Source of the DNA: Plantago major
Taxonomy: Eukaryota > Streptophyta > Magnoliopsida > Lamiales > Plantaginaceae
DNA length: 64,000 nt
Assembly: GCA_026545765.1 (NCBI GenBank)
Contig: JAIFAC010000137.1
Location: forward strand, 103,115 to 167,114
Direction of reading: 5' to 3'
Part shown: positions 10,474 through 22,585 of the stretch, one piece after another
Layout of the letters: the number at the start of each line of letters is the position of its first letter
Position numbering within the stretch: the first letter of the stretch is position 1
Position numbers and translations under genes: made by a program
The notes under the pieces: generated by a model
Database searches by the model: none
The model's input: only the letters and a program-made list of their open reading frames with translations
Told to the model about the DNA's origin: nothing

Positions 10474-11939
10474 ATGGAAGAACAACATGATGCTCCATCC
10501 GAGGCCATTAGTGATGAGATGATCTATGTCATCAATGAAGGGCCTATCAAAATCGCATAACTCAAACAGCATCGAGGTGTCCGATGGAAGAAAAGCCTCG
10601 CATAAGGAAGATGGAAGCGAGGATATGGTCGCTAGTGATAGTGGCCATGTTGCTCGTGGGAAGCATTATGTATGAAGACAAGCTAAGAGAGCTCGACATC
10701 CAAGATGCCAAGAGACATGATTGATGGTCAAGCTCGCTCAGAATATAATCATCGATCGACACTGAGCACACAAGTTGTAAACTGTGGGGTGCTAAAACGG
10801 CGAAAGTTGCCTGGCAATTGATTGAAGAAATCTGTGCCGGAACTGAGAAAACCGAAGAAAACAAGTTCAAAGTTCTTAAATTGAAGTTCCAGAACTTCAA
10901 ATAAGGACCCACTGAAACTCTGGAAGAACTTGATTTCAGATTCAATACTCTTATGAGTGATATGGCTGCACTTGGTGAAAGCAATAGATACTCCCAGTCA
11001 GAAAAGATTAAGACTATTGTCAGAAGTCTCAATCACAACTGGGAACACACTAAGTTCTTTTATTTCAATCAAGGTATGCTAAATATTACTCCAGTAGAGC
11101 TCTTTTCTCATCTTGCTACTGTAGACTATGAGACAACTCAGAGAGAACAAACAGCTGAAAAGATGCAAAGTGTTTCTCTAGTTTCTCAAGGTTCTTCTGA
11201 AAAGAAGGATACCAAAGATGCATCTGAAGAAAATGCTCTTGCAGTAAGACACATGAAGAAATTTGTGAGTCAAGAGATTGAGAGAAGAAAAGCTAAAGAA
11301 AAGCTGAGAAAGCATCTTGGCCCAAACTATCATCAGTACAAGAACATACAAATGAACAACTCTCTGAACACCCCCATTCAGAAAGGTTTTAGTACTGAAG
11401 CTGCAGAAATAGGAAATGACATCTGTTTCTATTGTCAAAAGCCTGGTCACTTCAAGAGAGATTGTCCTGCTTTAAACAAGCACAAGACAGGTGACAAGAA
11501 GGACAGAAGAAATTTCAAAAGAAATCAAAGGGCCTTACTGACTGAAGAAAGGAAGAAGATTCAAATTCAACTTGATGCTCTAGACATTGAGACAGATTCT
11601 GAAGATGGAGATTCAGATGACTCAAACCTACCATCACCATAATTGTGTGGAATCACCCACGATGTAATCGACTTCGGTCTTAAGAAGAATGAAATGTGTG
11701 GAGTTGCTGAGATTGCTAGTCCAGACATCTCCAACATTGAAATGTGTGGAGTTGCTGAGATTGCTAGTCCAGACATCTCCAACATTGAAATGTGTCTTAT
11801 GGCTGATGAGGTAACTAACAATTCACAATTTATGTACTATGAGAGTGATGATGGAATTGAGGATCTGGAGTTGGTCAAGAGTGAATTGGATCGTTATGAG
11901 AAAGAATTTCTGGAAGCAAAATCCAAAACCGTAATTTAG
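10474..11939 (+). pseudogene. SIRE gag
   Basis: The first ATG with a coding-like continuation is at 10474, but the frame is soon broken. The recognisable gag core begins near 10800 (UBN2-type copia gag), with a TAA at about 10903, then runs open from 10953 to 11642. A zinc knuckle CX2CX4HX4C lies at 11424-11466 (CFYCQKPGHFKRDC), for binding the element's RNA. After a stop at 11640-11642 the same protein seems to continue, with two 16-residue repeats (11691-11786), to about 11939. Gag forms the cytoplasmic particle in which reverse transcription takes place. Long gag with a C-terminal extension fits SIRE elements. Confidence 0.75.
11691..11795 (+). repeat. 48 bp tandem repeat in gag
   Basis: A 48-base unit starting GAAATGTGTGGAGTTG occurs twice without a difference (11691-11738, 11739-11786), followed by the first nine bases of a third. 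It encodes a 16-residue repeat beginning Met-Cys-Gly-Val-Ala-Glu. Identity of the copies suggests recent duplication. Confidence 0.9.
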
Positions 11940-14040
11940 AGGAAAGCAAAGAAACTCTTGAAAAGAGGTTTCGAGCCAACCGAGTATCTCGAGAACAAGA
12001 ACGCCAAATAGCCTTTCCGAAGCTCAAATATCCGAGAATGAAAATTCTCACAAACTAGCCTCGATGAACTTAATAAGAAAATGATGAAGCCGCTCGAGAA
12101 TGAAGAACTCGTAAAGAAAGAGCTATCCTTCCAATCTTATGCAAAGGCTAGTGACACTCTCACCGAGGTTCAATCCTATCCGAGAGATCCTCCGAGAAAG
12201 GTGGACTTGGACTTGATGAACAATCGAGTAATTCATCTCCTCCAAGAAGAGTGATGAAAGGTCAATTTTGTAAAAGTCAATGAATGGTTCTTCAACCACC
12301 TATAGCATTGGTCGAAAGCTAGGTAGTTGACAAAGGAAAAGGAGTAGCAACTCAGCCTTTGAAAGAACAACAAGTTCACAAGAAACATGTGGATAAGGTT
12401 TCAAAAGAAACACAACCTCGTATATGCAACCATCCACATTGCTATATTACTAGGAAGGGAAGAATTGATGGAATAGGAAAATTCAACTGCATACCATTTT
12501 ATGAAAATAAAGATGGTGCAGAACTAGTAAGGCTTCAAGAGCGATTCGAAAGCCAAAGGTGTTCAAATGGCATCACTATCGTGCTATTGGAAAAGTTCTT
12601 CTACAACAATATAAGGAAGGACAAGAACAATGGCGCAAGGCGATATTGCACGAGTAACAGATGTATGGAAGAAATCTCAAGCCACCGAAAAATCAGATGC
12701 GAGCTAGAAGGAACTCGCGAAAGGCTAAGTTTGTCAAAAGCAACCCCGTAAACCTGTGGTCCGTAAAGCACCAAAAGGAACACCTAGAAACACCCCAAGA
12801 AGGAAGATTGAGATCAAAATTACGATTTTATTGCATCTCCTTCCGATCAAGTTAGACAAAACAAACTCCCAAGAAATTCACTACAATGTGGATTCCTCCC
12901 GAAGAATGTTTAGTCTAAATGGTTCTATCTCTAAAGCAAGAACCTAACTCCTGCTTCCTGTTGCGTAACGCCTAGACTAAGGCTCAATGGCTATTTGATA
13001 GTGGATGCGGAAAGCACATGACAGAGACAAAGCAACCGTCAACTACAAAGCTTGCAAACAATGGACCGTATATCGATTTGTTGAGGAGAATTAAATCCTC
13101 TTTGGGATTTGGCAACGCCAAATTAGGATCGTTAACAATCACCGACATTACATGTTAAGGGTTTGAAATATAATCTATTTAGCATGAGCCAGCTTAAACA
13201 AGGGATTTATCAGAAATTCAAAGCAAAGTATTGCAAACTTATCGACAATGAGTCAAAGTGCATACTTGGTTGCTCAAGGAAAGGAAGTCTTTATGTCGAT
13301 CAAGCATCCGCCACAATCAAGAATGTCTCATGGTGAGTCAATCAGTCACATGTAAGAGCACCGTTATGGCACAAAAGAATGAGTCACTTGAATTTCAAAA
13401 CTCAACAAACTTGCCAAGAAAGAGTTAGTGGTCGACTTCCCAAAACATCTTTCGTAAAGGATGGTATCTGCTTTTCGCCGATGGGGAAACAATCCAAAAT
13501 CTCTTTCAAGTCCAAAACTAGACACTCTAGTGTTAGACCACAACTATTACACATGGATCTTTTTAATCATCTCAGAATTAGTTATGCAGAAAGAAGTATG
13601 GTCTTGTTGTTGTAGATGACTTCAAGATTCAATTCACTGGGTTGTTTTTCAAGCACAACTGATGCAAGGGTGGAGATACCACTTGTCAATAAGCTTGAAG
13701 TCATGAAAATGACAAGGTATCTCGCAATCGTAATGCACTATGGTACCGAGTTTGTCAACCAAAGACATAAAGAAATTTTGTACCAAAGAAAGGTATACAA
13801 CACCAACTTTCCTCTCAGAAGAACACCACAACAAAATGGTGTTGCAAAGGAAAAATAGAACACTTAAAGAAGCAAAGAAGGACAATGCTAATGGCATCGA
13901 GATAAATGAAGTTTATTGGGTTGAAGTCAGAACACAAAGATGCTACACTCGTAATGTATGTTTGATAAACAAACACCATGACAAGACCCCATATGAACTC
14001 TTGGTTGGTAGACCCCTAATATCAAACATCTAAAAGTATT
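11940..14040 (+). pseudogene. SIRE protease and integrase, heavily broken
   Basis: Protease is seen at 12988-13030 as Trp-Leu-Phe-Asp-Ser-Gly-Cys, the copia active-site context, in a short open stretch. The integrase zinc-binding start (LWHKRMSHLNF) is near 13367-13400. Core pieces follow: LHMDLF at about 13550 (first catalytic Asp), a GTEF segment near 13743 in which the expected Ser-Asp-Asn before it reads Met-His-Tyr (second Asp not visible), and PQQNG at about 13833 with the third catalytic residue region. The frame changes many times between 11940 and 14740. Frequent CGTAA and CTCG where related copies would have CAGAA or CTCTG suggests that much of the damage is base-calling error. Confidence 0.7.
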
Positions 14041-14739
14041 TCGTTGTAGATGTTTTGTTCTTAACAATGGAAAAGGGTATCTAAGAACATTTCAACCAAA
14101 GGCGTATGAAGGCGTGTTCTTGGTTATTCTATGAATAGCAAAGCATACAGAGTTTACAACAAAAGAACAAAGAAGATTGAAGAATCACCATGTTGTATTC
14201 TATGAAGGAAGCAAGAAAACACCCTTGGTGATGAACTCGTAAAGGTTCAAGGAACTAATGATAAAGGATTCTGAAGAGGAACCTTCAGAAAGGAAAAACA
14301 TCATTATGGAAAGGGAGGATGACTCTGATGAAGAAAAGCATGAAATGCCTAGTAACAACCAGATGATTCTCAGACATGATGAAGAATTTCCTATGAGAAT
14401 TCCGTAAATGGAAATCAAGATGTTCATCGAGAGCTAACTTTGAAATGACCTCCGACAGTGCATGTCCCGTAAAGCTCTCACATCGAGCAAGTGTCGACAT
14501 TCACCGCCTCTTCGAGGTGCAAATGTCACAGACATCAAGAAGTATCAAGTCATAATCATAGTGATTCACATTCATTACATAGATGTCAATTCTACTAGCC
14601 CTAAACCCATGATGAGATGGATCAAGGATCATCCCGCAAAAGATGTGATCGACCAATCAATCAAGGTGTCGCCTAGGAGAGCAATAGTCAAAATGCTAAT
14701 TCTCTTCGATGTTTTATCTCAAACATTGAACCAAAAACT
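14041..14739 (+). pseudogene. SIRE integrase C-terminus and linker to RT
   Basis: The stretch corresponds to the integrase C-terminal and the variable acidic linker that precede RT in copia elements (Glu/Ser-rich codons near 14260-14340, Asp-His-Pro block near 14620 that usually starts the RT module). No frame stays open for long. Confidence 0.5.
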
Positions 14740-16253
14740 ATAGAAGAAGCATTAAGAGACCAAAACTGGATCTCTGCAATGCAAGAAGAGTTGGATCAGT
14801 TTGAAAGAAACAAAGTCTGGAAACTAGTTCCATTTGTAGAAGGAATATCTGTGATTGGAACTAAGTGGGTTTTCAGAAACAAGATGAATGAATCTGGTGA
14901 AATAACCAGAAACAAAGGAAGTTTGGTTGCCAAGGGATTCACCCAAACTGAAGGTTTAGATTTTGATGAGTCATATGCACCAGCTTGCCGATTGATGCAA
15001 TAAGACTCTTCGCTTTGCAATCATAAAGATTTTAAAGTTTATCAGATGGATGTCAAAAGTGCATTCTTGAATGGTGAACTTGCTGAGGAAGTCTATGTTG
15101 AGCAACCACCTGGCTTTGAAGTTTCCTCAGAAAGTAGACTGGTCTATAAGCTACAGAAAGCTCTTTACGGACTAAAACAGGCTCCAAGAGCATGGTATGA
15201 CACTTTGGCCAAATACCTTCTGGAAAGTGGTTTCAAGAAAGGTGAAGTTGATAAAACTTTGTTTACTTTAAATCATGATGGGAAACTACTCTTAGTTCAA
15301 GTATATGTTGATGACATCATATTTGGATCTAAGGACAAGCAACGTTGTGATGACTTTGAAAATCTCATGAAAAGTATATTTGAGATGAGCATGATGGGAG
15401 AATTGAACTATTTCCTAGGATTGCAAGTCAAGCAACTCAATGATGGAATATTCATTAGTCAGACAAAGTATGCAAAAGACATGCTCACAAAGTTCAATCT
15501 TAAGCCTTCTGAAGAGAATGCTAAGATACCTATGTGCATAGGAACCAAGATGACCTATACTGAATCAGATAAGAGTGTTGATGAACACAAGTATAGGAAA
15601 TTGATAGGTTCACTACTTTACCTCATCGCAAGGCACTGAGATTCAATATGCGCTGAGGTGTGCTAGATTTCAAACAAATCCAATGCAATCACACTACAAC
15701 ACTGCTATGAAAGTATTAAAGTATGTGAAAGGTACAGTAGATGTAGGGTTGTGGTATCCTAAAGAAAGTGGATTGAGTTTGGCTGGTTACTCAGATGCTG
15801 ATTATGCTGGATCAATGCTTGATAGGAAAAGTACCTCAGGAACTTGTCAGTTTCTGGGAACTAGACTTATCTCATGTTTTAGCAAAAAATAAAACTCAAT
15901 TGCAACTTCTACCACAGAGGCTGAATATATTGCTGCTGGTTGTTGTGCAACACAAATTCTGTGGATTCAACAACAACTCAGAGACTATGGACTCAATGAA
16001 GAGAAAACTCCTATTTTCTGTGACAACACAAGTGCTATTGCAATCACACAGAACCCCCAAGTTCCATGCCAGAACAAAGAACATTGATGTTAGACACCAC
16101 TTCATCAGAGACCATGTTGAGACAGGCAATATAGAGATACTCAAGATTGGGATAGAAGACCAACTTGCAGATATCTTCACTAAGCCCTTACAAGAAAGCC
16201 GGTTCTTGACTTTGATACATAATCTTGGATTAATGGAGTTGCCTAAGGACTGA
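14740..16253 (+). pseudogene. SIRE reverse transcriptase and RNase H
   Basis: This is the best-kept part of the element. RT starts with TKWVFRNK (about 14865), followed by a stop at 15001-15003, then [10 protein letters not shown] (15046), [12 protein letters not shown] (about 15163) and the catalytic YVDD at 15304-15315. RNase H runs from about 15790 (SDADYAG, first catalytic Asp) through EAEY and CDNTSA near 16020, to ADIFTKPL at about 16165 and the end at 16253. Stops or frame changes occur near 15640, 15890 and 16055. The sequence is of the Maximus/SIRE kind. Together the two domains copy element RNA into DNA. Confidence 0.85.
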
Positions 16254-17168
16254 AAAATTGTCCTGAATCTCTAAAGTCTGAGTAAGTGAGGTAGAAAAGA
16301 AGGCCTCGAGAATGTTCTCAGAAAGCTAAGTTGATAAGAAGTGATGCAAAGGTTTCTGAGTAGCAACACTCAGAAAGGCAAAACATTTCTGGAACGGGTA
16401 TCCAGAAAGGCAAAGGTTGGTACACACTTAATAAGTAAATAAAACTACAACTTACTTACTGAGAGTGGGTTAAATACATTCAAACAACTGAAGCTTCTGA
16501 CACTTGAATTCAAAAAGCTACTTAGTCATAAAGAGAAATGGACACACAAAGCCCAAAAGGTATAAGTTCTGAAAGTCAAATATGTGCAATGTCTTGTATT
16601 TTTACCATTTTGATGATAAACAATATATAGATAAGGACTTGACACTCAGAATGATAAGCTCAAACGATTAAGTGTTCCTACTCTTTACTAAGTGACACAA
16701 TGAATGTAGCATATTAAAAATCCATCAAGTCGGTACATTACCATTTGTTGATTGATATCATTACAAGATATTCAATATAAGACCTTGATGAATAAACGTT
16801 TGATTTCAACGATTGAGATTAAAACAAAGCAAGTAATGTCTGTTGATAAATGCAAACATGGCCCACTACGCATTTAATGAAGTACAAAGGACGTACCACG
16901 CCTATGCAGATACAAAGACACGCATTCATATTCAGTTGTATGTATGTTGTATCTATGTACATTTTGTCTGCTATATATATAGGATTTGGGCAAAAGACAA
17001 ACACTTTTACCAATTCCGAAATTTCAAACTTGCATCAAAACAGCAAAATCTCTCAAGATTTCTGCAAAACTTAACTTCTTGTGCTTAGTCTTCTGAAAAG
17101 ACAGACTAATCTCGATTAATTGCGCAAAATTCATCTGAAAAACACTCATTCAAAACTCTATATAAGAG
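16254..17168 (+). other. Spacer between pol and third ORF
   Basis: No coding sequence was recognised in these 915 bases. The 3' half is AT-rich and holds two TATA-like stretches: CTATATATATAGG at 16971-16983 and CTATATAAGAG at 17158-17168, directly before the ATG of the third ORF. The region could be an untranslated leader, the intron of a spliced subgenomic RNA, or an internal promoter. Confidence 0.5.
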
Positions 17169-18752
17169 ATGGCACCCAAGAAGATGACCACCAAGAACCC
17201 TAAGGCCGTATCATCTGCTCCTCCTGAAAAGCAAGGAGGAAAGGAACTTAAGGTGTTGAATAAATGCCTTCTGGGAAAGTTTACCCCATCGGACTGGAAC
17301 CCTAACCACAAAATGAATTGGGGAGCTTTTCTAGTAAAGAGGTATGTACCAGCAGTTATACCTTCAAGACCAGAAAGGAAACTGATATCGGGATGTCAAA
17401 AATTCCCATATCTACAAGTTTATCTCGCCGCACTCCAAAGGACTATCCACATCGGATGTACCGGAGTTCTATAACAACTCCAAAATCTTCACAAAAGTTG
17501 TGAATGATGAAGAAGAAAATACATGCGCATCAAGTCCAAGGACAAGAAATTGTTCTAGATCGCAAGATTTTATGCAAGATTTTCCATCGAAAATCGAGGA
17601 ACATTTGAAGACATCAACATCAAGGACGCCCATGATTCAAGGCGCCAAAGAGCTATTTGAAGCAATCCAAATAGAAAATGCAAAGGTTGCTCAGAGACTT
17701 TGTTCAAGGCCATCGTAACTAGTCATCTCCGTAAACACTAGAGTACTTTAGCTTTATTCGTCCGCTTTTGATGGCAACAAAGGTGGAGTACCAGATAAGC
17801 ATGGAGAGATGGATGATGATGCATCTTCAACAAGAAGCATGAAGGCGGTGAAACCCACTTCAATTGGGGAAGTACGCCTTCAACAAATTCTCGACATATT
17901 GAGGAATTTGAGCCCAAAATCATCAATGGCCTTGCCGAGCCAAAGGCCAATATGCACTTTGTCTCGTAATCATACATTCTGGAAACAATGGGAATCACTC
18001 TCAGAGAGAGGCAGGAAATCCCAGTCACCAACTCCCTTTTCAGACACGCTTTTGAAGAAAAGGAGAAACTTGTTGCTGAGAACGCACTCAGAAAGGCAGA
18101 AGAAGAAGAAACTGCACAGCAAGGTGAGGAGGTCACTGAGAAAGCTCAAGCTAAACCTCCAGTTGCCAAGAGAAAGAGGACTCATAGCAAAAGAGCCTCC
18201 AAGCCCCTAAGCATACAAGAGGCGCAACCTTCTGGAGACAAGGTCTCAAAAGATGTTGGACAATCAGAAAGGCAACTCCAGAATGCCCCAAGAGTCCTGA
18301 ACCAAAATGCTCCAGAACTCTCCAGAGATGATAGAAATATCATAGATGGGTCTGCACCAACATAGAATAGTGATTCTGAGGAAGATGAAGTACTTGCAAA
18401 AGTACTCAAAAGATTCAAGTATGAGACCCATGGAGGAGCATCAAGCTCAGCTCTTCAGAAAGACAAGAGCCCCTCTGCCCAGCAGGAAGAAGAAGGCCTG
18501 GGTGAGGAAGATAGAATGCTGGAAGATCCTAACATTGCTTCCACATTCACTATGCCAGCACTTAATATTGCTGAAGAAAACCCTGTTCTTGAACAGGTTC
18601 CTCAACCTTCTGAGAAAGCTCAACTCTCATAAAGGGATCAAACTGAGATGGAAACTTAGCATGCTACTGCAAAGGAGAACAACAATGAGCACAGAGAGAC
18701 TGTGGAATCACCACAAGTCCAAGAGATTAATGATCAGCCTGACTCTATTCAG

Positions 18753-18830
18753 GTAACAAAGATAGTTTGTATCTAACATGTCAACATAAATGCATGTTAA
18801 CTTGTTACTCATAAGCTGTATTTGTTACAG
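18753..18830 (+). other. Third-ORF intron 1, copy C
   Basis: Donor CAG/GTAACAAAG, acceptor TATTTGTTACAG/GCC, 78 bases, AT-rich. Copy B has the matching acceptor at 6005. Confidence 0.65.
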
Positions 18831-19043
18831 GCCAACTTGGAGACACACTTTTAGGGGGAAGAAAACCTGTCCACCCCCTTGAATCAAGAAGAGGTTCCTC
18901 CAACCTCAGAACATCAAGAAGAGCCTGTCCCACAGGCTCCAATTGAGGAAGTAGTGGTGGTGGAACCAACACCCCAAAACCTAGAGATTCCAGAGGCTGA
19001 AAAGCTTTCTGAGGAAGTATTTACTGAGCCTTCTGCTGAGAAG

Positions 19044-19120
19044 GTAAGTAATCAGTAATAGTCTTCTTCAAGAATGCTCAGGAAAAACCACTACTAAATC
19101 TTTTATGTTTGTTCTTACAG
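19044..19120 (+). other. Third-ORF intron 3, copy C
   Basis: Donor GAAG/GTAAGTAATC, acceptor GTTCTTACAG, 77 bases. Copy A has the matching intron at 490-575 after the same GAGCCTTCT exon end. Confidence 0.75.
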
Positions 19121-19262
19121 TGCTCACCGTAATAACAATTCGATGGAGAAACAACAGTTATCTCCTCCAAAGGAAACTAAAATCGCCGAACAGCAAGATT
19201 CTGCAGAAAGGTTCCAAACCCCAAGGTTTCGAGAAGATGCCACCGAGCTTCCTCACTTGGAA

Positions 19263-19350
19263 GTAAGTGAAGTCTCGTAAAGCATTTTTCCACTTATCTT
19301 TTCTCATAATGCTTCTAAACATATTTGATTTTAATTTCGTGTTCTAGCAG
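19263..19350 (+). other. Third-ORF intron 4, copy C
   Basis: Donor GGAA/GTAAGTG, acceptor TTCTAGCAG before AAAGAAAGG-type exon, 88 bases. Copy A has the same donor and acceptor context at 721-820. Confidence 0.75.
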
Positions 19351-22300
19351 TAAAGAAAGGTTGATGAGGATCGACTTCCTCACAACAAGGTATCGAGGCC
19401 TCGTGCCCAAGCAAGGTATAGTGATAATGAGCCTAGTGTTTCTACACGTATGCTCGTAAAGCCTATTTTCACATGATACTAACTCAAGTAGTTTGAGCAA
19501 AACTAACTTCAACACTTTCTTCGTGCTCAAAGTCTAGTGCCGCTTGATTTAGTCAAGGCCTTCCGTATACACCTTAAAGAAACATCTCAAGTGCTTCATA
19601 ATGGTAAACTCAGAAAGGCTGACCTTTCTGAATTAGCCAGAGTAATCGAGTCCCAGAGAAGAGAGCAATCGCCTTCAATCTGGAAGATTATATCCATGCA
19701 TTGTTCCCAACAGAGTCCTACACATCTGCCACTCTGATACATGAAGACTTCATTCATGAAGTAGCACAATGACTTTTGGCAGATTTCAAGTCTGCGGATG
19801 CTCAAACCCAAGAGCAGATGGTTACCCATCCTGCCTTGCCAAGCAAGCTCACAACCTACCCAACTAAACAAGAAGAAGTTAATGGGAGGATGATTACATT
19901 CCCAAATGTGATCAACCTGGTTTCAGAAGATGACGAGGAGATGGACGAAAATGATTATCAAGAACCTCCTTCTGAGCATCCAAACCAAGAAGCAAAGAAA
20001 AAGGATGATGGTGATGATGATCAAAATGATGATCCCCAACCTGGACAAGGCGGGATTCAGAAAGCTAGCAAAGGAAGTGGAGAACAGGCTACTCCCTCAA
20101 ATGCTCAGAAAGCTCCATCATCATAACCTCCCAAGTCTCATCAAGATACCCAACAGGCTGAACACAATGATGCCTTAGAACAAATTTCAGCCGCTGAGTT
20201 TAGAATTGAACAACTCAGAAAGGTATTGCAAGAAGAGAAGAGAATCAACATTGAGACTCAAGCTCTTGTTGATGAAAAGGAAGCCAAAATCAAGAAGCTC
20301 GAAGAAGCTAATGCCAAGGAATTGGCACTCCTAGATGAGCAAAGAAATTTGAAAAATGCCATTGTTGTCACAACCGAGATAGATGCCATGGATGACAATG
20401 ATGATGAAGAGCATGATGTCAAATCAGACGTAAAGACCTTCTACATCTTCTCGTATACAAAGACACTTGATGGAAAGCGTAAGAAGATTGTCAATCTGCA
20501 AACAATCCAAGAAAAGGATTATGATAGTGATGTCAAACCCACAACTTGACATCAAGGTAAGATGAGAGACTTGTCACTCAAGACAAAAGAGCCCTACTTG
20601 CTCCTCATATATTCTCTGCACTAAGTAGTTCAAGAAGTGAAGAGCACTGCAAGGAACAAAGGTCTTTTAGAGCTCGAAGACACTAGTTGCCCAAGACATG
20701 TATGCTAAAATCCGTCCCCAAGAGATGAAGCCATTGTCATCGCTACTCAACAGAGCAACCAAAGATAGTCAGCTCTCGTAAAGACCTAGGGTTGGTCAGG
20801 ATGAGGATTGTAACAATGCTAATGCAAAGATTGAATGAAGCCAGCCATGTTGTCTTGCAAGCCAACGCCATCCTAAGGCCGCTTGAAGAGCTCAACACAA
20901 AGGAGCAGGAACTGGTTAGACAGAACAAAGAGCTGAAGAAGGAACTTCAAGAATTGGTCAGGGTGCACAACAATCTCCAGAGAAACTTTGAAACTCTCTC
21001 TGAAGCTTATGCTATCATGAGTCAGTCATTCATGACTAAGGGGGAAGAAGAGATGCCTCAAAAAGGCAGAGGAAGAAAAAGAAAACAATCAAATCCTCCC
21101 TCCTCAAGTCAACTTGTCATTATGACACCACCGAGACAACCTTGTCAAGAAGTTGTTCCAGATCAACCAAATGTAAGGTCGAGAAGTATGATAACTAGGG
21201 GAGCCAAGTCCCTTAGAATCTCGTAAGAGAAAAGACTTCTGAAGAAGAAGAAAAGGAAGAAGGAGAAGTAAGAGGTCAAGAAAGCTGCAAGTCTCCAATT
21301 TTGGACTTCAATGATGATGAGGATGATTCTGATGAACATCCACTTCACAAGAAAAGGAGACAAGAAACTACTTTACAACCTCCTCTGGCAGCAAAGCCCT
21401 TAGCAGCCAGAACTCCTTCTGGAAATACCAAGTCTATACAAGGAACATCCACCAAAGACAAATTTCAAGGCAGAAGAAAGGGTTAGAGGATCTCCTCGGA
21501 AGGCCACCAAATGTAAAATCAAGAAGCGATTTCCAGCTTAAGTAGTAAACATTGAAACACATCAAGAAAGGCCAATGATGCCCACATTGAGTATATGAAG
21601 ACCAGTAATGAAGAATCTTCATATAGGTGCATCTGAACAAGAGAGGGTATTGGATTCTGGAACTACAACATCTACTTGTCAACGATAAGTTTCCAACTCC
21701 CATCCTCAACCAGATCCTAAATGGAGAGAAGGCAAGCTTTAATTAAAAACCCGAGCACCTTCATGCCCGCTAAACTTTGAAGTAGAAAAGAGGAATGAAG
21801 CCGTAAAGATGGACCTTTCGCCTGGCCCTACCCAAAACCCGATGATGTACACAAGGTAAGAAAACCGGATGGTAGCTACAATAGAAGAACAAACTAGGTG
21901 TTTCAACCTATGAGTCATTCTATATGACATTCGATGAATACCTAGATGATATACACTATCCGAAGAAATATACAAGTACTTCAACCTCGTCTCATGCAAG
22001 TGGACCATGCCGGGTCTGGGAAAGTACTACTGGTCAAACATTTTCATGAAGAATCACAAGCTTGGCAAGAGTTACCATGAAATATGTGACTTATCCGTAA
22101 AGACAGAGCTCTCGTCAAGGATTCTTTATGACTATGTCCAAGAATGAAGAAATTGGATGATCATGTCAATCGATCCAGAAGGTGTCAAGAACTTGAGGTA
22201 TTTGAACCCAAGTCAGATTCAAGACTTGAAGACTAGTAACATTAGAATACTCTCTTGAGCTTCGACTCTCCTTTGTTCTAATTTACTTAGTATGTTTTGT

Positions 22301-22571
22301 TACTTTTGTAATCTTGCCGATTGTTTCTAAAATTCTCTATATGTAAAAGTTGCATCTCTTTCAGAACTGCACTCTATCTCAAGATCATACTCGATACTTT
22401 TAATAGATGACAACTTATCAAAGAAAGATCACTTCGTGATTTGGTTGATGTTTACTTTCGCACTTAATTCAACTAAAATTGAATATCATTTGAAATGATT
22501 AAGTGGTGGATTGTTTTCTTCCAGATTACAATTTTGTAATAGGACTTAAAAGATAGTCATGGATGACCCAT

Positions 22572-22585
22572 CAAAAGGGGAAATT
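22572..22585 (+). other. Polypurine tract of element C
   Basis: AAAAGGGGAAATT directly before the 3' LTR at 22586, matching the tract at 4069-4082. Confidence 0.75.

Larger units (their letters stand above)
17169..22250 (+). pseudogene. Third ORF of SIRE element C, with introns
   Basis: It starts MAPKKMTTKNPK at 17169, in a good context for a first exon. Open pieces include 17988-18365 (coiled-coil, Glu/Lys-rich, continuing in frame after a TAG to about 18630), 19776-20126 (very acidic), 20226-20549 and 20792-21226 (coiled coil) and 21301-21486. Introns by splice signals and copy comparison: 18753-18830, 19044-19120 and 19263-19350, with a further one likely near 19447-19530. An intron found in copies A and B is missing at 18935/18936. 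The C-terminal part (21580-22220) matches copy D. No membrane segment or known enzyme domain was seen; function unknown. In this position SIRE elements carry the so-called envelope-like ORF. Confidence 0.65.

Noticed and set aside
8937..14740. Copy differences read as cytosine deamination or RIP-like mutation
   Set aside because: Deamination would give CAG to TAG or CTG to TTG. The recurrent change is CAGAA to CGTAA and loss of bases, which are not transitions.
17169..22250. True viral envelope gene
   Set aside because: The reading frames are acidic, coiled-coil and lysine-rich without a signal peptide or membrane segment; the name envelope-like would rest on position alone.
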